Source: Myoxocephalus aenaeus (taxonomy: Eukaryota > Chordata > Actinopteri > Perciformes > Cottidae). Taken from it: a DNA stretch of 64,000 bases. The stretch covers positions 2,195,001-2,259,000 of the forward strand of contig JBAMJR010000040.1 of the NCBI GenBank assembly GCA_038501785.1. The letters run 5' to 3'. The notes under the pieces are model-generated. The model was not told the origin of the DNA. It ran no database searches and was given only the letters and a program-made list of their open reading frames with translations. Shown here piece after piece: positions 12,016 through 25,015 of the stretch (within the stretch, counting starts at the first letter, position 1; each line of letters begins with the position of its first letter). A program made the translations under genes and the position numbers.

Positions 12016-14914
12016 ACTCCCCTCCGACCCTGTCAGCCCCTGGATTAGCACATTCCGTACCTGCATTAACAAACAGCTAAGCTAATTGCTTTCCGTTATT
12101 AGTGTGTGTCACAGAACACTTTCTTCGTGCTTTAGCTTTTAGCTCTGTATTAGCGGAGTCGGCGGATTGCTGCACAGTTGGACTGACTGTGGGGTGTGTG
12201 ACGAACAGATGCAAGCACTGGTGTGATAAGAAAACTACTCTCAGGAGCGTTTGATATATGTACAATAACGTGAAAGAAAGGTTTATGTTTACTTTCTTTT
12301 ATTTAAGTTATGAATAAACACATTTATTTTCCTTTGTCCTGCCTGTGGATACTGAGAGTTGCACTTGTTGAGCAGGGTGGTTGGGGTCAGGGGCTTTGCT
12401 GGCCTCCAGGAGTGCTTGTGAGTGTGTTGGTGTGTCTGTGTGAGAGTCTACAGCTGTGACAGCCGGTGACCTTGCCGAACCGGGGCCTCATGCTGATAAC
12501 ACATTGACAAGATACTGGCAGACAGTGTTGGTGGATTGTCACCACTGCTTTTTCCATCAACAGGTGAAGTCCAGTAAAAAGCAGCAGAGGAGCAAGGTGA
12601 AATAGTTGTGTTTATTTGAAAGAACCCTGAATGACAAAAAAAAAAAAAGCTCTACACAGGGCCCCACAACATGAAAGTAATAAATGCAAAACATTGAGAA
12701 CAAATAAGAAATCTTGGACAAACTAATTTAGGAGGAAACATTAGAGGAATCTTAGTCTGATCTCATCACGGTGGTTCACATGTTTGCCTCATTGCAGAGT
12801 AAAGCAGTTGTGGAATTTATCAGGGATTTGGCATAGATGGCACTGCGTGGCCTGACTTAGTGCCTCGCCTCATTAACTCTCTGAGCATGTGTCTTTCTGG
12901 TGCCTTCTCCCTGTCTTCTCCTCTTGTAACTCTTTTCTTTTCTTTCTGCATCAGTAGGATCCCGGAGCACAGAGTTTAGATGGTTCGTTGGCTTCCCATT
13001 CCCTATCCCCCGCCGAATGCAATCAGCAGACACCGCTGGTGACAACTTTCACGCGTGCACTTTTCCTCCTCTATCTTCTTGTCTTTGCTTCCCTCTCTCT
13101 TTCTGTTCACATCCCCTACATCCCTTTCCTCTGATTATATATCCTGCCTACCTAGCTACCTACTCTGTTGGACAAATGGCCGTATGAATGGCTGTTCGCC
13201 CTGGCGTGATAAATCACGTGCTTAAAATTAACTTTCATTCAGCAAACAGATTGTAAAAGGAAAGAAAAGGAGAGTAGGAAGGGGTTGGAGGAGGAGAAAG
13301 AGGCCCAGCTTTCCTGGGGGCCTTGATGATGGATGCAGAGTAGAGAGGAGAAATCAGAGAGGTGCAACAGGCAAGATTTAATGACTTTACTGCACCTACA
13401 TACTCTTTCCTGCTCCCTAAACCTTCTTTTAGAGCACAATTATTGTTTAGATTTGTTACGTATTCAATTATTAGTTTATTTAAATTTTTTACATGCAGTG
13501 CACATTAATGAACATCTCCTAAAATGTGTTGTGTGGCATTCAGGCATCTGTTTTCCTGTCGACTCTGCCATGATCCAACTGATGTCATTAAAACAACACA
13601 AGTAAAAGTGGAACAGCCATTTGCCACGAGACAAATCACAGTCAAATTTAGCATCAACGCAGGGGGCCAAAAAGACGAAAGCTACCAAAGGCCCAATGGC
13701 ATCAAAGCGATTAGTGCCTGCCCAGGTAACCCCCCCCCTTATTCTGCCCCACCCTTGTCCCCTCTCCTCTTATCAGGCTAATTGAAGACAAGCTCTTTGA
13801 GACGAACGCACAATAGGGCCAACGGTAGAGTGGCATTTGAGACTCGACGGGTGGACCGGAGAAAAGGAGATGCCGGGGTATTCTATATGCGCCCCCACCC
13901 ACCTCCCCGTCTAAATCCCTTTCTCTGTCTTTCCTTTATCCCAGGGCGTCTCATTCAGTGCCCTACTTGACATAGCTCGACCTCTGAACCCAGAGTTTAT
14001 GAACTGAAGCAGCGGCTATTTATTTGGTGTTGAACTAATGTGTGTCCGTACAATTGTGCGGCGATTTGGAGCAATGTTAGCATTGTGTTTGAGTTGCTGT
14101 GTGCTTGGATAAGCTGGGGGTCGGCAGACCTGGGTGCTAATGCCATCTCAAGACCACTGACGACTGGGGTTGAATTGTCGTCTGTCAGAAAAACTAATAA
14201 AGTTAAAGCAAAAGGACAAACCCAAAGCTTTATTCTCATTTCTTTTATGGGGTTACTCTTCCTCCAGGAGTGCTGTTGTTTGTTTCCAAATTCAAAGAGC
14301 AGGTGTTAGCTTTCTATCACTAGGTGGATGTAAGCATATTGCTAGCAAGGAACACATGCAAATAGGCACCTGTCTTTTTGAAAAGTGGAAGGCATTGCAC
14401 CATTCGGTCACTTGCAAGCCTCCACCCACTGAGCAAACAGCGGTAATCTTCATAGAAAGATCAGTCTTCATCATTCATAGTTCAAAGGTGAGATTGTCAT
14501 ATTCTCCTCCGGGACTATGAACAAATCTCCCTTGTGCTGCTTCGAACCGAGCCAATTTTCTATCTAGCGATCTAGTTTGATAGATATTTGTTCACTGCTA
14601 AACTTTAACTCTAACTATGCATTTTTTTTTTTGCCACACACTCAGTTTTTATTAATGTCTAAAGGTGCAGCTCGGATATTTAAGTTTTATGTTTTGATAC
14701 GAAGTAATCCTGATGGTGAGGAATTAGGATACCGACGTTTTTTGCATTTAACAAATGCTGACAAGAAGCAAATATCTCCAAAACTTAAATATGTGGCTAA
14801 AACCTGACTAGGATATTCATAGACAACAACTCTGAGAGTTTATCAATAAAATGGGTGCCTTGAAAAGTCAGAGTCACAGATTAACAAGCCATGGCCTGTC
14901 TATGTGCTACCAGC

Positions 14915-14915
<1 letters not shown>

Positions 14916-14951
<36 letters not shown>
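14916..14951 (+). repeat. (GT)n microsatellite
   Basis: About 18 GT units. Confidence 0.95.
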
Positions 14952-14953
<2 letters not shown>

Positions 14954-15628
14954 GGGAACAGGTTAGGTTTTGAAGTGGTTGCGTTGTAGCAGTGTCTTTG
15001 GAGGACATGCAGCTCCAAGCAAACAGAGCGCTTTGCTTAAACAAACAGGGGAGGACAGGAGAGCAAGACTAATGATGGGATCCACACAGCTTACATACAC
15101 ATGTAGAGACACACACACACGTACACAGATGCACGTATATGCTCACAAACTCACTGGAGCAAAGACGAGAAGGAATTTGTCCCCGGAAGAGGCGTGGCGG
15201 AGATAGACCGGTGATCTGTGAAAGAGGATGAAAAGAAGGGAAAAGTCACATCCCACCTCTCTTTATTCGCAAAATTGGGTTCAACATTCAAACGCATTAG
15301 TATGATCAAAGACTACTATCCATTTTTTTGGGGGATTACAAAATTCAATTATAAAAGCACTGCGTTTTTGACGCAATGTGCTCAGTGTAACCTGCGTCTG
15401 TGTGTGAGCGTGCATGCGTGTGTCGGCACGTGCACGAGTCCGTGCCTGCATGAGCGCCCTGATGGCATTGTGCAGCCGAGTCCTTGACAGAAGTGAATTA
15501 ATCAGACCCCTCTGGCCCATTTGTCTCTATTTGGAGGGCTAATTGGAAAAGAAGCAGGTGTTAATAGAGAGAGGAGAGAGCCACAGCAAGAGTGTGTGTG
15601 TATGAGCGTGTGCTTCTCGCGCGTGTTT

Positions 15629-15636
<8 letters not shown>

Positions 15637-15677
<41 letters not shown>
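15637..15677 (+). repeat. (GT)n microsatellite
   Basis: About 20 GT units, preceded by degenerate GT-rich sequence from about 15590. Confidence 0.95.
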
Positions 15678-15678
<1 letters not shown>

Positions 15679-16256
15679 ATGCGTGTAATGGAAGTCTCAG
15701 AGCTAAGTTAACCAGACTTAATTAGGCTTGTTCAGGCTCCAGCCAACCTTACATCTTTCCTTCTCCTTATCTGAGGTGAAGGCGATGCGGTGAGTGAGAG
15801 ATGGAGGGACGTGGGGGAGGAATCGAGGCCTGCAGTCGGGCCTCTCTCCTGTTGGTTGGCTACAAACATAAAACATTCAGACTAAAGTAGGAGCATGTCC
15901 ACACAGATGCTGCAGTAAACCTACACAACCACACAAAAGATGAATTTGTGCCGCCGCCTGCTGTTTAGAGTGGGCACGGTGTGGTAGACAGGGTTTCATG
16001 TCGAGAGGATGGGAAACGCCGCTCTCCTCTATTTACCTCCACTGCTGGTGTCGGGAATTGTTTGTTTGAGATGCTCAATTGCGAGTGTGTAGCAGGCCTG
16101 TGTCCTGTCCTGCGGGTAGCTGGTGATAAAATTTGAACCAGTTTGGAAGCTCAATCAAAGGCCCCCACTAGCTCGTTAGCTCCCTTCATATTTAGCTGTC
16201 TAAGTGATGTCAGCAAGTTTTAATGGACGGCAGCTTTTCTCAATTACGCAGGAGTG

Positions 16257-16257
<1 letters not shown>

Positions 16258-16339
<82 letters not shown>

Positions 16340-16354
16340 CGCGTGTGTGTGTGT
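16258..16354 (+). repeat. Compound (GT)n-(GA)n-(GT)n microsatellite
   Basis: About 32 GT units (to 16321), then about 9 GA units (to 16339), then a short GT run. A CA array of similar length follows at 16588. Confidence 0.97.
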
Positions 16355-16586
16355 TTGATGTGGTGTTTACTCAGTTGAAAGCTGTCTCCTGTGTGGTCTC
16401 GCCACAAAGTTATCCCCCTCCAGATCACACACACACTCACCTGAGGCAGTGTATGTATGTTTGTTGTGCGCGTGATTGTGTGCGCATGTCCTCATGGAGA
16501 CGAGTAGGTGTAGGTTCTACACGTGACGCATCTCTATGCATTTTTACAGTCTTCCCACCGATGCCCGGTACACACATGTGCACGCA

Positions 16587-16587
<1 letters not shown>

Positions 16588-16649
<62 letters not shown>
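16588..16649 (+). repeat. (CA)n microsatellite
   Basis: About 30 CA units ending in a short TATATA. It is complementary to the GT array at 16258. Confidence 0.97.
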
Positions 16650-16654
<5 letters not shown>

Positions 16655-16869
16655 CAGAGATTCAAGACATAAACATGCAACAAAATCTTCCATAATATTT
16701 AGATATTTCCCTATGCACACAACTATGTGCACCCCCGTGTATATACACACAAAGACACATTGTTCTTGCTTCTTTCCGCCTGGCTTCATATCTGTTTCTG
16801 TTTCAGTCTCATACACACTCAAGAGTATACAGCCACTTTAGTGCTTCGTCAGTCAGACAACCAATCCTC

Positions 16870-16890
16870 TATCCATCCATCCATCCATGA
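16870..16890 (+). repeat. (ATCC)n short tetranucleotide repeat
   Basis: Four to five ATCC units. Confidence 0.8.
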
Positions 16891-17303
16891 GGCTCTATAT
16901 CGAACCCCAATAAAAACAATAATACAATACATTTAAAAAAAACTATGCCTACATCGAGTCAATCATCTATCTTTATTTTTACTAAACTATTCTTCACAGA
17001 TTTTTCGAAGGAGACGATAACGCAGATCAAGTGTTTCAGCCTTTCAGTCCTTCAAACTCTCCCACACATCTCTCATTATTTCTCCCTGCTTCCTCCTGAG
17101 CCTCTCTCCCTCTGTCCATCTCTTCATTACGCCCTTCACTGTCTGCCGAAGTTGCTTGTAGTTGCTTGCAGCCACCTTTCATCGACACCAGCAAACGCAA
17201 TCAGTTGAACGCAGGCAGTCCGTCATTGACTGGAGTGCAGAAAGATGTGAAGGAGGAGTGGTATGTTTACTTATGTACGCTGTTATTTATTCATTTATTA
17301 GGG

Positions 17304-17341
17304 GAAAATCCACTTCTAATGTACAGTCTACGTATTTCTAG

Positions 17342-17342
<1 letters not shown>
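17304..17342 (-). repeat. 39-bp dispersed unit beside a GT array, copy 2 (inverted)
   Basis: Exact reverse complement of 1671-1709, starting GAAAATCCACTT and ending GTATTTCTAGT. It abuts the GT array at 17343 just as copy 1 abuts its CA array. No similarity was seen on the 5' side. Confidence 0.85.

Positions 17343-17395
<53 letters not shown>
17343..17395 (+). repeat. (GT)n microsatellite
   Basis: About 26 GT units. A CA array begins only 75 bases downstream, making a potential stem. Confidence 0.97.
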
Positions 17396-17397
<2 letters not shown>

Positions 17398-17468
17398 AAG
17401 GGTGTGTTAATGTGGCAAAATATGCATCTATGTGAACATTCTGCCCTCCTGAACCTGGGATGCCCCCT

Positions 17469-17470
<2 letters not shown>

Positions 17471-17535
<65 letters not shown>
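17471..17535 (+). repeat. (CA)n microsatellite
   Basis: About 32 CA units. It pairs in principle with the GT array at 17343-17395. Confidence 0.97.
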
Positions 17536-17536
<1 letters not shown>

Positions 17537-17929
17537 AGTCAGAGGTGGGATGGCTGCAGGCGGGGAGGCAGGTCGGCAGCGATTAGAGGGGCTGTGTGTG
17601 TAATGGTTGCCATGTGAGGACCCATCTCATCCACCATTACACACACGCACACAGCGCCCACCTCCCGAATCCCTCCAAGATACCGTACACTTTTAAAAAC
17701 ATTAGCCACTAATGCTTTAATGCCCTCGCATCGACGTGGGGTTTGACTGGAGCTAAAATGGCAGACACAGAGGAATGCTGGCTTGTGTTTGCTTAGTGTA
17801 TGAGGAAGGGCTCTGGCTTACTTTTGATTCAAACATGATGGCGCTGTAGCCCAGCTGCATACTCCTCAAAACACGTCATAAACACAACCATACAGTCAAC
17901 TTGTTCCTCTTTACTCTTTCATAATTACT

Positions 17930-18130
17930 TGTGTCACTTTCAATACATTGCACATACTGACGAACCATTTTACTCGGCTTGGGTCATTAATCACAGGCTT
18001 CCATGCAAATTGTCGACTGCTGTGGATATTTACATGAGAATGGCGTGGCCATGTAGTCGGGCCTGTAATGACTAACGAACACTGGGCATGGCTAGTGGCC
18101 GGTCTCTGGAGCGTGCCAGGTGTTTGTTCC
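17930..18130. promoter_or_regulatory. Candidate conserved non-coding element with octamer
   Basis: Unique sequence with a perfect POU octamer ATGCAAAT (18003-18010) about 20 bases from a homeodomain-type word TCATTAATCA (17983-17992). It is free of simple repeats. The call is by motif density only. Confidence 0.3.
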
Positions 18131-19439
18131 AGGCCAGGCTGCATGAAAAGCAGCGCCTGACCTTGGGACTGGTGGGTGAAACCCGAGTTTCCTCGGCCGT
18201 GTCTAAATGCCGGGCACCTGACAAAGTCTGAAGCTCCTCCCCTGTGCTCCCTCCTGTTTGTTTGCTCTTGCTCTCCTCTTTACCTGTCGCTCTGCTCTCC
18301 GTGACGTGAAAAAAGTGGGAAAATACCAGGGCCCTCCTCCTGAGTCTCCTCCCTCTTCTCGTCTCACCTCCACAGCACGCACATTCAGAACCTTTGGCCA
18401 TTGGACACTGAACAGCTTCCTTGTCTGTGAGCTCGCTGAACGTAAACACGAGCAGAGAGGGCGCAAAAACAAAAGTGTTATTGCGAGGGATTCATTGTGT
18501 CAACATCTTAGCTGGTGAGCTGCAGAAGGGAACAGGGGGCACAGTCTAGACGATTTACGGACAAAGGGAGCGTTTTACAAGGGTGTTATTTAATGTACAC
18601 TTCACCTTTACATGCCCCCGGTGAACTAATCAGTAAAAGCAACATTTTTGTCACGGAAGGTTGAGGAGATTCTCCCCTCAGGTTTCTTACAGTGATGTCG
18701 CTGTGCGGACGTGTCACGTTCCCCAAAACAGGTATGAAAAAACACATTGTTCCCCCGAGAGTTAGTTAAGAGGGCAGGAAATTGATGTAGAAAACGAGGT
18801 CTTAATGCTTGCCCCGGTGAATATTGGCATTGAGGAGTTGAAGACCAAGCCTTTCAGGTGGCCCTTCCAGTGTTTCCCCGATAGGTTGACTGCTTTTGGG
18901 CGGCGGATAGAACAACTTCCTCCACACCAAATTCTTAAATGTAACACTTTAGAAATGTCTTTCAATATTTATTGGTTTCACAAATATTCATCAGTTATTT
19001 TTTCTAAATCCACATGAACAACTTTTCACATTGGTTTAGTTAGATCCACCTCACAAATCGTTTTAAAAAAGAAAACATTTTAATATTAACAGAATTACGA
19101 CTCGTGTCAACTGCAGGCATGAGCTGAAACATGACAGCAAAGGATATTTATGATCATGTGAAATTTTGAGCAGCGACGCTCATAATTGTGCCGTGGTGGT
19201 GCGTTATTATATAGAGGAAACATTGTTTGGCACAAAGTAGCATGAATGCTTTTCTCGAACTGGTTCCTGGAAGTCAGGGCAGTGAGATACACATCTGTAG
19301 AGAGAGAGCCCCCACCTGACCTCCAGCACACGCATCAGAATGAATAAGATGTGGGTGAGAACCAGCAGAGAAAAGAAAAGTCATTAAGAGCGCCGCACGT
19401 TGGAGCTCTCAGCTAAACCGTGAGAAGGAATTGCGTTGT

Positions 19440-19770
19440 AAAGTAAATATATTGTTCATTGGATCTTGATTTGGGGAAATGGGTGATAATGAGACTGCCG
19501 CTAACTTGGCACTGGATTGCTATTAGCTAAATCAGGTGGAGGTTAGTAAAGACATTACAGGGTGCTTGGTCGGTTTGTCAATAGAATAGACCGACTTCTC
19601 CAATACCTCCCATTGCTACTGGTGTGTTTATATTGGAAACCAATTACCGAGCACACCCATAGTTAAAACGGCCATAACCAGGTAGGAAATCTCTCTGTTA
19701 GCTGGAGCTTCCATGCCAATGGACTTAATATATCTTGATTATTACTGTATGTGGAGGGTCAGCGAGGGGA
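19440..19770. promoter_or_regulatory. Candidate conserved non-coding element
   Basis: About 330 bases of non-repetitive sequence with CAATTA (19641-19646), TTGGCA (19506-19511) and TGCCAA (19714-19719) NFI-like half-sites, and several TTAGC/GCTAA words. This is the texture typical of vertebrate developmental enhancers. Conservation was not tested. Confidence 0.3.
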
Positions 19771-20086
19771 GGGATGATAATGTGTATGTGAGAGAGGGAT
19801 ATAGAAAAAAAATAGATGAGATCAACTGCAGAGATTTGGTGATTCGGCACATGTGACCAGTTTTGCCCCAAAGTGTTATTCACTCAAATATTGTAGAACA
19901 TGAGTGTGAGGCTCAGAATTCAATTGGCCGCTTTTCCCTGCAATGGGACCCTTCACATTTCATGCATTGAAACTTTTGATACATTTAATGAATTCACTTC
20001 TCACTTCTTCTGATCTTTCTCCAGTTTAATTTAATCAGTGAACCCTTTGCATTTAAACACTGACCAAGTAGGGATCAACTTGATCA

Positions 20087-20108
20087 ATATAGAGAGAGCT
20101 CTCTATAT
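20087..20108. repeat. Short near-perfect palindrome
   Basis: Two perfect 10-base arms (ATATAGAGAG and CTCTCTATAT) separated by two bases. It lies 5' of the enhancer candidate at 20150. Confidence 0.7.
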
Positions 20109-20149
20109 GAAGTCTCTCTCCTTCACACTCTACTTGTCCCCCGGGTGTA

Positions 20150-20400
20150 GCAGATTAATAATGCTCGTTCTTTCACCGTTCATTGGAATGCAGACGGAGA
20201 ACAGAGGTCCTTAATGAACTGGGTGGCCAGTGTTGGCCACAACACCAATTAACACAGCTTTTAATTATGGCTCTAATCAGAAAAGCTGATGGTGAGAGCC
20301 CCTACAACCCTGAATATATTACGAGCGCTGGGTGCACACGAGCACATGCACACACTGTGATTGCTGAAATACAAAAAAGGGCTTCATGAGAGTGTTTATT
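20150..20400. promoter_or_regulatory. Candidate conserved non-coding element, homeodomain-rich
   Basis: In about 120 bases there are TTAATAATG, TTAATGA, CAATTAA (20246-20252), TTAATTA (20261-20267) and CTAATCAG, plus a TGGCCAGTGTTGGCCA motif (20224-20239) resembling a spaced NFI site. This is a dense cluster compared with nearby intron. Function is inferred from motifs only. Confidence 0.4.
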
Positions 20401-21538
20401 TCAAGAATGGCTCATTCCTTACCCAGCCTCCCTCCTCCTTTATCTCCAACTCTCCTTCTTTTATTGTTGACCTTAGACCTGTCTGATCGAGCTAAAGAGG
20501 GTTGAAAACAGATCTGGCCCTAAAATAGCCCAAACACTTTTTTATTTAGAATCTCTTCGGCAGCCAGTCAAGGGTATGCTGCCCCCGTCCAAAAACATGA
20601 AGCAACAGAAAGAGAATGTCTACTGGAGTAGTCTGCCAACTTCCCAAGCGGAGGAAAAAAATCGGTATTTTTATTACGAAGAGAGGCCGCTGACTCTCAG
20701 AGAAAAGTACATTTCTGTTACAGGGAAAGATAGAGGAGACGTGTGACATGCAGCGGTAATAAAGTGATTAGCTCGAGTCCGTGAACATAAGCACTTAAAG
20801 ACAATTTTGTCTTAGAGCCTAGTTTGCCTGATTTCAGTCTCAGCAGCTATCTTTGGAAGGGGAATGACTGACAGCTATAGTGCTACATTCTAGTAATACG
20901 GATGGAAGTAAAGCTCTCGAGAGTGTAAGTGCTGTTCTGGAATCAGTTTGCCTTCTTTTGGATTAGACTCTCGGCTGGACCTGGAGAGGAGGAACCTAGA
21001 TAAGTTATCTTCTCACTTCTTGGAAATATTACAGGAGAATATGTCATTTTTGGCAAAGGCGAGACAGCGAGTAGTAAACGCTGCCTTAAACCATATGCGT
21101 TTGATTTAACATAAGAATTTTGAATGCACTGTAATACTTGAGCGCACTGCGTGGCTAAGTGGTGAAGTATGACAAGTTAAGGTGAAACTGTTCTCAAGCT
21201 TCCTGTTGAGCTACATACAGTTTACTAAGAGCTTTGAGAGAGTCGATGCAGTGGATGTACCGATGCCGCCCTCTTTTACCATTTAGTATGTTACTGCAAG
21301 ATGCTGCGAGGGTCAGGGTAGCCAAGGTCACGGGGCTCCGTTATTGCATCACTTAAAAGGCCTTAGATGTGGGCGCTTCCTTGGCAACCTGGTCCTGTGC
21401 ATGTGTTGTGCGTATGGTTCTTCCTGCAATGTAAGCTGACTTGTATCTGTGTCTGCATGCGCATGTTTGTGAGTGCACAAGAGCCCAAGTTGTTTTGTGA
21501 AATGATGCCATATAAGGTCTCGGATCAAAAGCTCTCTT

Positions 21539-21541
<3 letters not shown>

Positions 21542-21571
<30 letters not shown>
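21542..21571 (+). repeat. (GA)n microsatellite, short
   Basis: About 15 GA units. Confidence 0.95.
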
Positions 21572-21572
<1 letters not shown>

Positions 21573-21796
21573 CAGCGCTGAGGTTGTCTCATTTTCATCT
21601 GGCTGAGATCTCTATGCATCCATGCCAGTTTTTTTTTCCTGTGATTCTCTGTCCTCACTATTTTCATCTCCATCTCTTTCTTCAGCTTCAGTCTCATTTT
21701 GCATATTCACTGGGAATTGTTAGCAGAGCTCACCTACTGTTTCTAATCAGCTGCCGTTGTAGAGCACAGTGCCCCAATACCAGGAAATGGCTCAGA

Positions 21797-21798
<2 letters not shown>

Positions 21799-21869
<71 letters not shown>

Positions 21870-21873
21870 CACA
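21799..21873 (+). repeat. (CA)n microsatellite
   Basis: About 37 CA units with one AAAC interruption near 21853. Confidence 0.97.
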
Positions 21874-22163
21874 AGAAAAATAAACACATTTGAAACATTT
21901 ATAAGAATGCCTTTTCCCAATCCTCGCCTTTTCTATCTCACTTGGTCTCAACACCGGCACAGATATATGTAGATACATCCAATTGTGTGCACACGCAGAC
22001 AGTGAGATGGCACAGCAGACTGAATTGCATTGAGAATGAACAATAGAGGAAGATAGATAGTGAGGCAGAGCAGAAAATGACCCTCTTTAGAGCCTGTTAG
22101 AAATTCATCCGTCGGCACACTCGGAGCTGGCATGGCAAACTCTTTCAGTTCTCAAAAGCAGCC

Positions 22164-22207
22164 CTTCTTCTTCCTCTTCTTCCTCTTCTTCCTCTTCTTC
22201 TTCTCTT
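22164..22207 (+). repeat. (CTTCTTCCT)n pyrimidine repeat
   Basis: Mixed CTT and CCT triplets forming four imperfect nine-base units, all pyrimidine on the + strand. Confidence 0.85.
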
Positions 22208-22954
22208 TCGCCTTCCTTTCTGTGTCTCTTTGTCCGTCTCCAACTTGGTTGTACTTCCTGTAACCCTGGTAGCCTTTATTCCTTTCACTGAGAGAATTGG
22301 TTTGTAGTTGCACTGCAGCTCCCAGAGCATTATCTGGCTTTAGTATCTATGGTCCCTTTCATGCTGCAAGCAGCGAGGGAGAATACACTGATTCAGTGCT
22401 GCTGTTTTCCTCCTCTTCACATTTAGTTAAAATGATGATTTACAACACGTATTGTTTACATATATTACATACTTATGTGAATACTGTGCATCTGTATATT
22501 TCCATGCAATATTGGTAATTTTAGAAATAAAGTCAAGCCAAGACAGTTGACTCAAAGGGTTTACAATATGTAGGTAATAAAATCCTTTATCCTTGATTCA
22601 GAAAAAAGTCCACTTAACCGGTGTAAGAGAGAAGGAACAAGACAACATAAAAGGAGCAGCAGTAGTTACTATACCAAGTAAATAGAACATAGGTTTAATA
22701 TTAATTTACATTAACTATATTGTAGTATTTAGTAATCGTATTATTGTGAGTATAGTTAAATATTTTCAGGTAAATCGTAGATAGCTAATATAGAAGATGT
22801 ATTATAAGGCAATATATAAGGAAAACCATATTTTCATATTTGTTGAGTCTCGATACAAGTTTAGTTGGTTGATTTCAAAGCGGTGCTGATCTTTTCGTCA
22901 CCTGCTGTGTTTCATTATATCAGCTTGTAAGTCCACGGGGGCCCTGATGCTGAC

Positions 22955-22956
22955 AC

Positions 22957-23045
<89 letters not shown>

Positions 23046-23046
23046 A
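22955..23046 (+). repeat. (CA)n microsatellite
   Basis: About 42 CA units with one early break (AACA). GT arrays follow at 23309 and 23390. Confidence 0.97.
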
Positions 23047-23308
23047 TGTAACCTAATTAAAATGGCCTGGTTAAGCACCATGCGTCAGGGCCTAGCAGGG
23101 GTAGGTGTTAGGCATGTGGGGAAGGTGGGGGCGCACAAATCTCAAGTTAAACGCGAAGAGATTAGACAACTTTTGCAAGATATTAGCTGGTCAAAAATGA
23201 GAAAAATGTCCCTAAGCCTCTTGTACAAGCGCTGGAGCTGGTCAGACAAGGCCTGCTTTTGTTTCACAGGCGGAGGCATGGGGCAGTGTGTGATTAGTGT
23301 GTGATTAG

Positions 23309-23334
23309 TGTGTGTGTGTGTGTGTGTGTGTGTG
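23309..23334 (+). repeat. (GT)n microsatellite, short
   Basis: About 13 GT units, preceded by two copies of a GTGTGATTAGT word. Confidence 0.9.
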
Positions 23335-23386
23335 ATGGTGGAGAGACATCAGGCCTGTGGTGTGCAGGATGAGGGACTGATCCAGG

Positions 23387-23389
<3 letters not shown>

Positions 23390-23446
<57 letters not shown>
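23390..23446 (+). repeat. (GT)n microsatellite
   Basis: About 28 GT units. The 56 bases between it and the previous GT run contain repeated AGGCCTGTG words. Confidence 0.97.
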
Positions 23447-23447
<1 letters not shown>

Positions 23448-24449
23448 CGCTGCATAACAATCAGGCCAGGTATTAGCAGCCAGGTTACAGAACGGTCCCA
23501 CCTTTCACCCATGTGCCACAAAATAGCGATAAAGAGAGAAAGACACTGATGAAGTATTGTATGTTAGAAGGAGAGTGATAGAGATAGGAAAACAAAAATA
23601 ATCAATTAATTAATTAATCAAGCCAATAACATTTTGTGACACCTCTGTGAATATGTTTATAGTTAGTATTTAATACCTTAAGAACCAAATGCTGATGCAC
23701 AACTTAGCCAAATTCAGATAAGTGCAGGAACAGTGTATAGATGTTCTGATTTAAATCTATTTATCACCTGAAGTATGCTACCTGTGGTGTTTATATGATT
23801 TCTGGTCTGCCTTACAGAAAGGCCTTCAGGACAGAGGCAGAACAGGATGGAGCACAGATGTTGAGCAAATGTGGATTCTCAGCACAACGATGCATATTGA
23901 GCCATTTAAACAAACGTTAGTTATGATAAGTTGTCTGAAACCCTTGGCAGCAAAAATGGATCTTTTTAACTTACAAAATGATATGGGAATTTAGTGTTTA
24001 ATGGCGTTAGAGTTACACTATTGGACCAATAGGGACAAACAGAGCGGCCGCCCACAAGGCCAAAGCTAGCCATCCCCAATAGAGGTGAAAGGTATGCAAC
24101 ATGAAAACATGAAAACATCACCCTTCCATCTGACTCACTGAACCTAACACACTGAGGTACCAAGTTTGCTATTTGACTTGCACTGGTTATCCCATGTATG
24201 TGCATAGTCCTCCGGGATGCTTTGTGGCCACACAGTGAGTGTCCTCAGCAGCAGTGTGAGACATAGAGAGATAGGGAGGGGAAGAGGACGGGTATTTGAT
24301 GAAAAGCCCTCTCTGCGTGATAAGGACAGCCACCAGAGTCCCTGGTGTGTGACAAGGCCTGGCCCCTGTGATCACAGAGCTCCTGTTGTGGTGGAGAATT
24401 ACCCCTCACCCCCACCTCCTTTACCTCATCGCCAGCCGAGAGGGGGGTG

Positions 24450-24474
24450 GAGAGAGAGAGAGAGAGAGAGAGAG
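24450..24474 (+). repeat. (GA)n microsatellite, short
   Basis: About 12 GA units in a purine-rich stretch extending to about 24510. Confidence 0.9.
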
Positions 24475-24774
24475 GAGGGGGAGACAGTCAGACAGACAGA
24501 AAGAGAGAGTCCAGACAGGCCATGTGAGTGTGTGTCATATGGAACAGATTTAGTGCTAATGACCCCTCCACCCCCACCCCTCATCCACCCCGCTCTGTGC
24601 CCACCCTCTGCCACCCATTCCTTCGACCCCCCACCCCACATTACTCCGTCCTGGCCAGTATCATCTCTACATAAGGTATTCTGGTCTGTTCCAGCTCCAG
24701 TGTCCCATGGCTTTACCCACCCAAGACACCATTCACCCTCCTCTCCCCTCCTGGTTACATCCTGACTGAGCTTG

Positions 24775-25015
24775 TATCTGAGACTTGAGACTTGGAGTCC
24801 ATTCGGACCGAACTCTTAGATAGTTAGATTTTTGTTTCGGTCATGTCTCTACCGACTGAAGACTTGAATTGTTCTTGTCTTGACTGACTTAAAACTTGCC
24901 ACAAGAACTTGAGTTCTCTCAACTCTGACAAACGTAAGCCTCGACTTGGACTAGTCTTCAGGGACTCAAGTGGTGACCTGGGCATTTCTCGAGTGACTCG
25001 AGACTGGACTTTGAC
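24775..25015. repeat. Degenerate GACTTGA-rich interspersed repeat
   Basis: Many variants of GACTTGA, ACTTGG, GACTCGAG and AAGTC recur over about 240 bases, for example near 24780-24793, 24860-24870 and 24985-25010. This texture matches a common fish dispersed repeat built of GACTTG/GACTCG words. It is an old, diverged copy, and limits are approximate. Confidence 0.55.

Noticed and set aside
24217..24765. 182-codon + strand open frame
   Set aside because: It crosses a GA repeat and C-rich low-complexity sequence, and its product is low-complexity.
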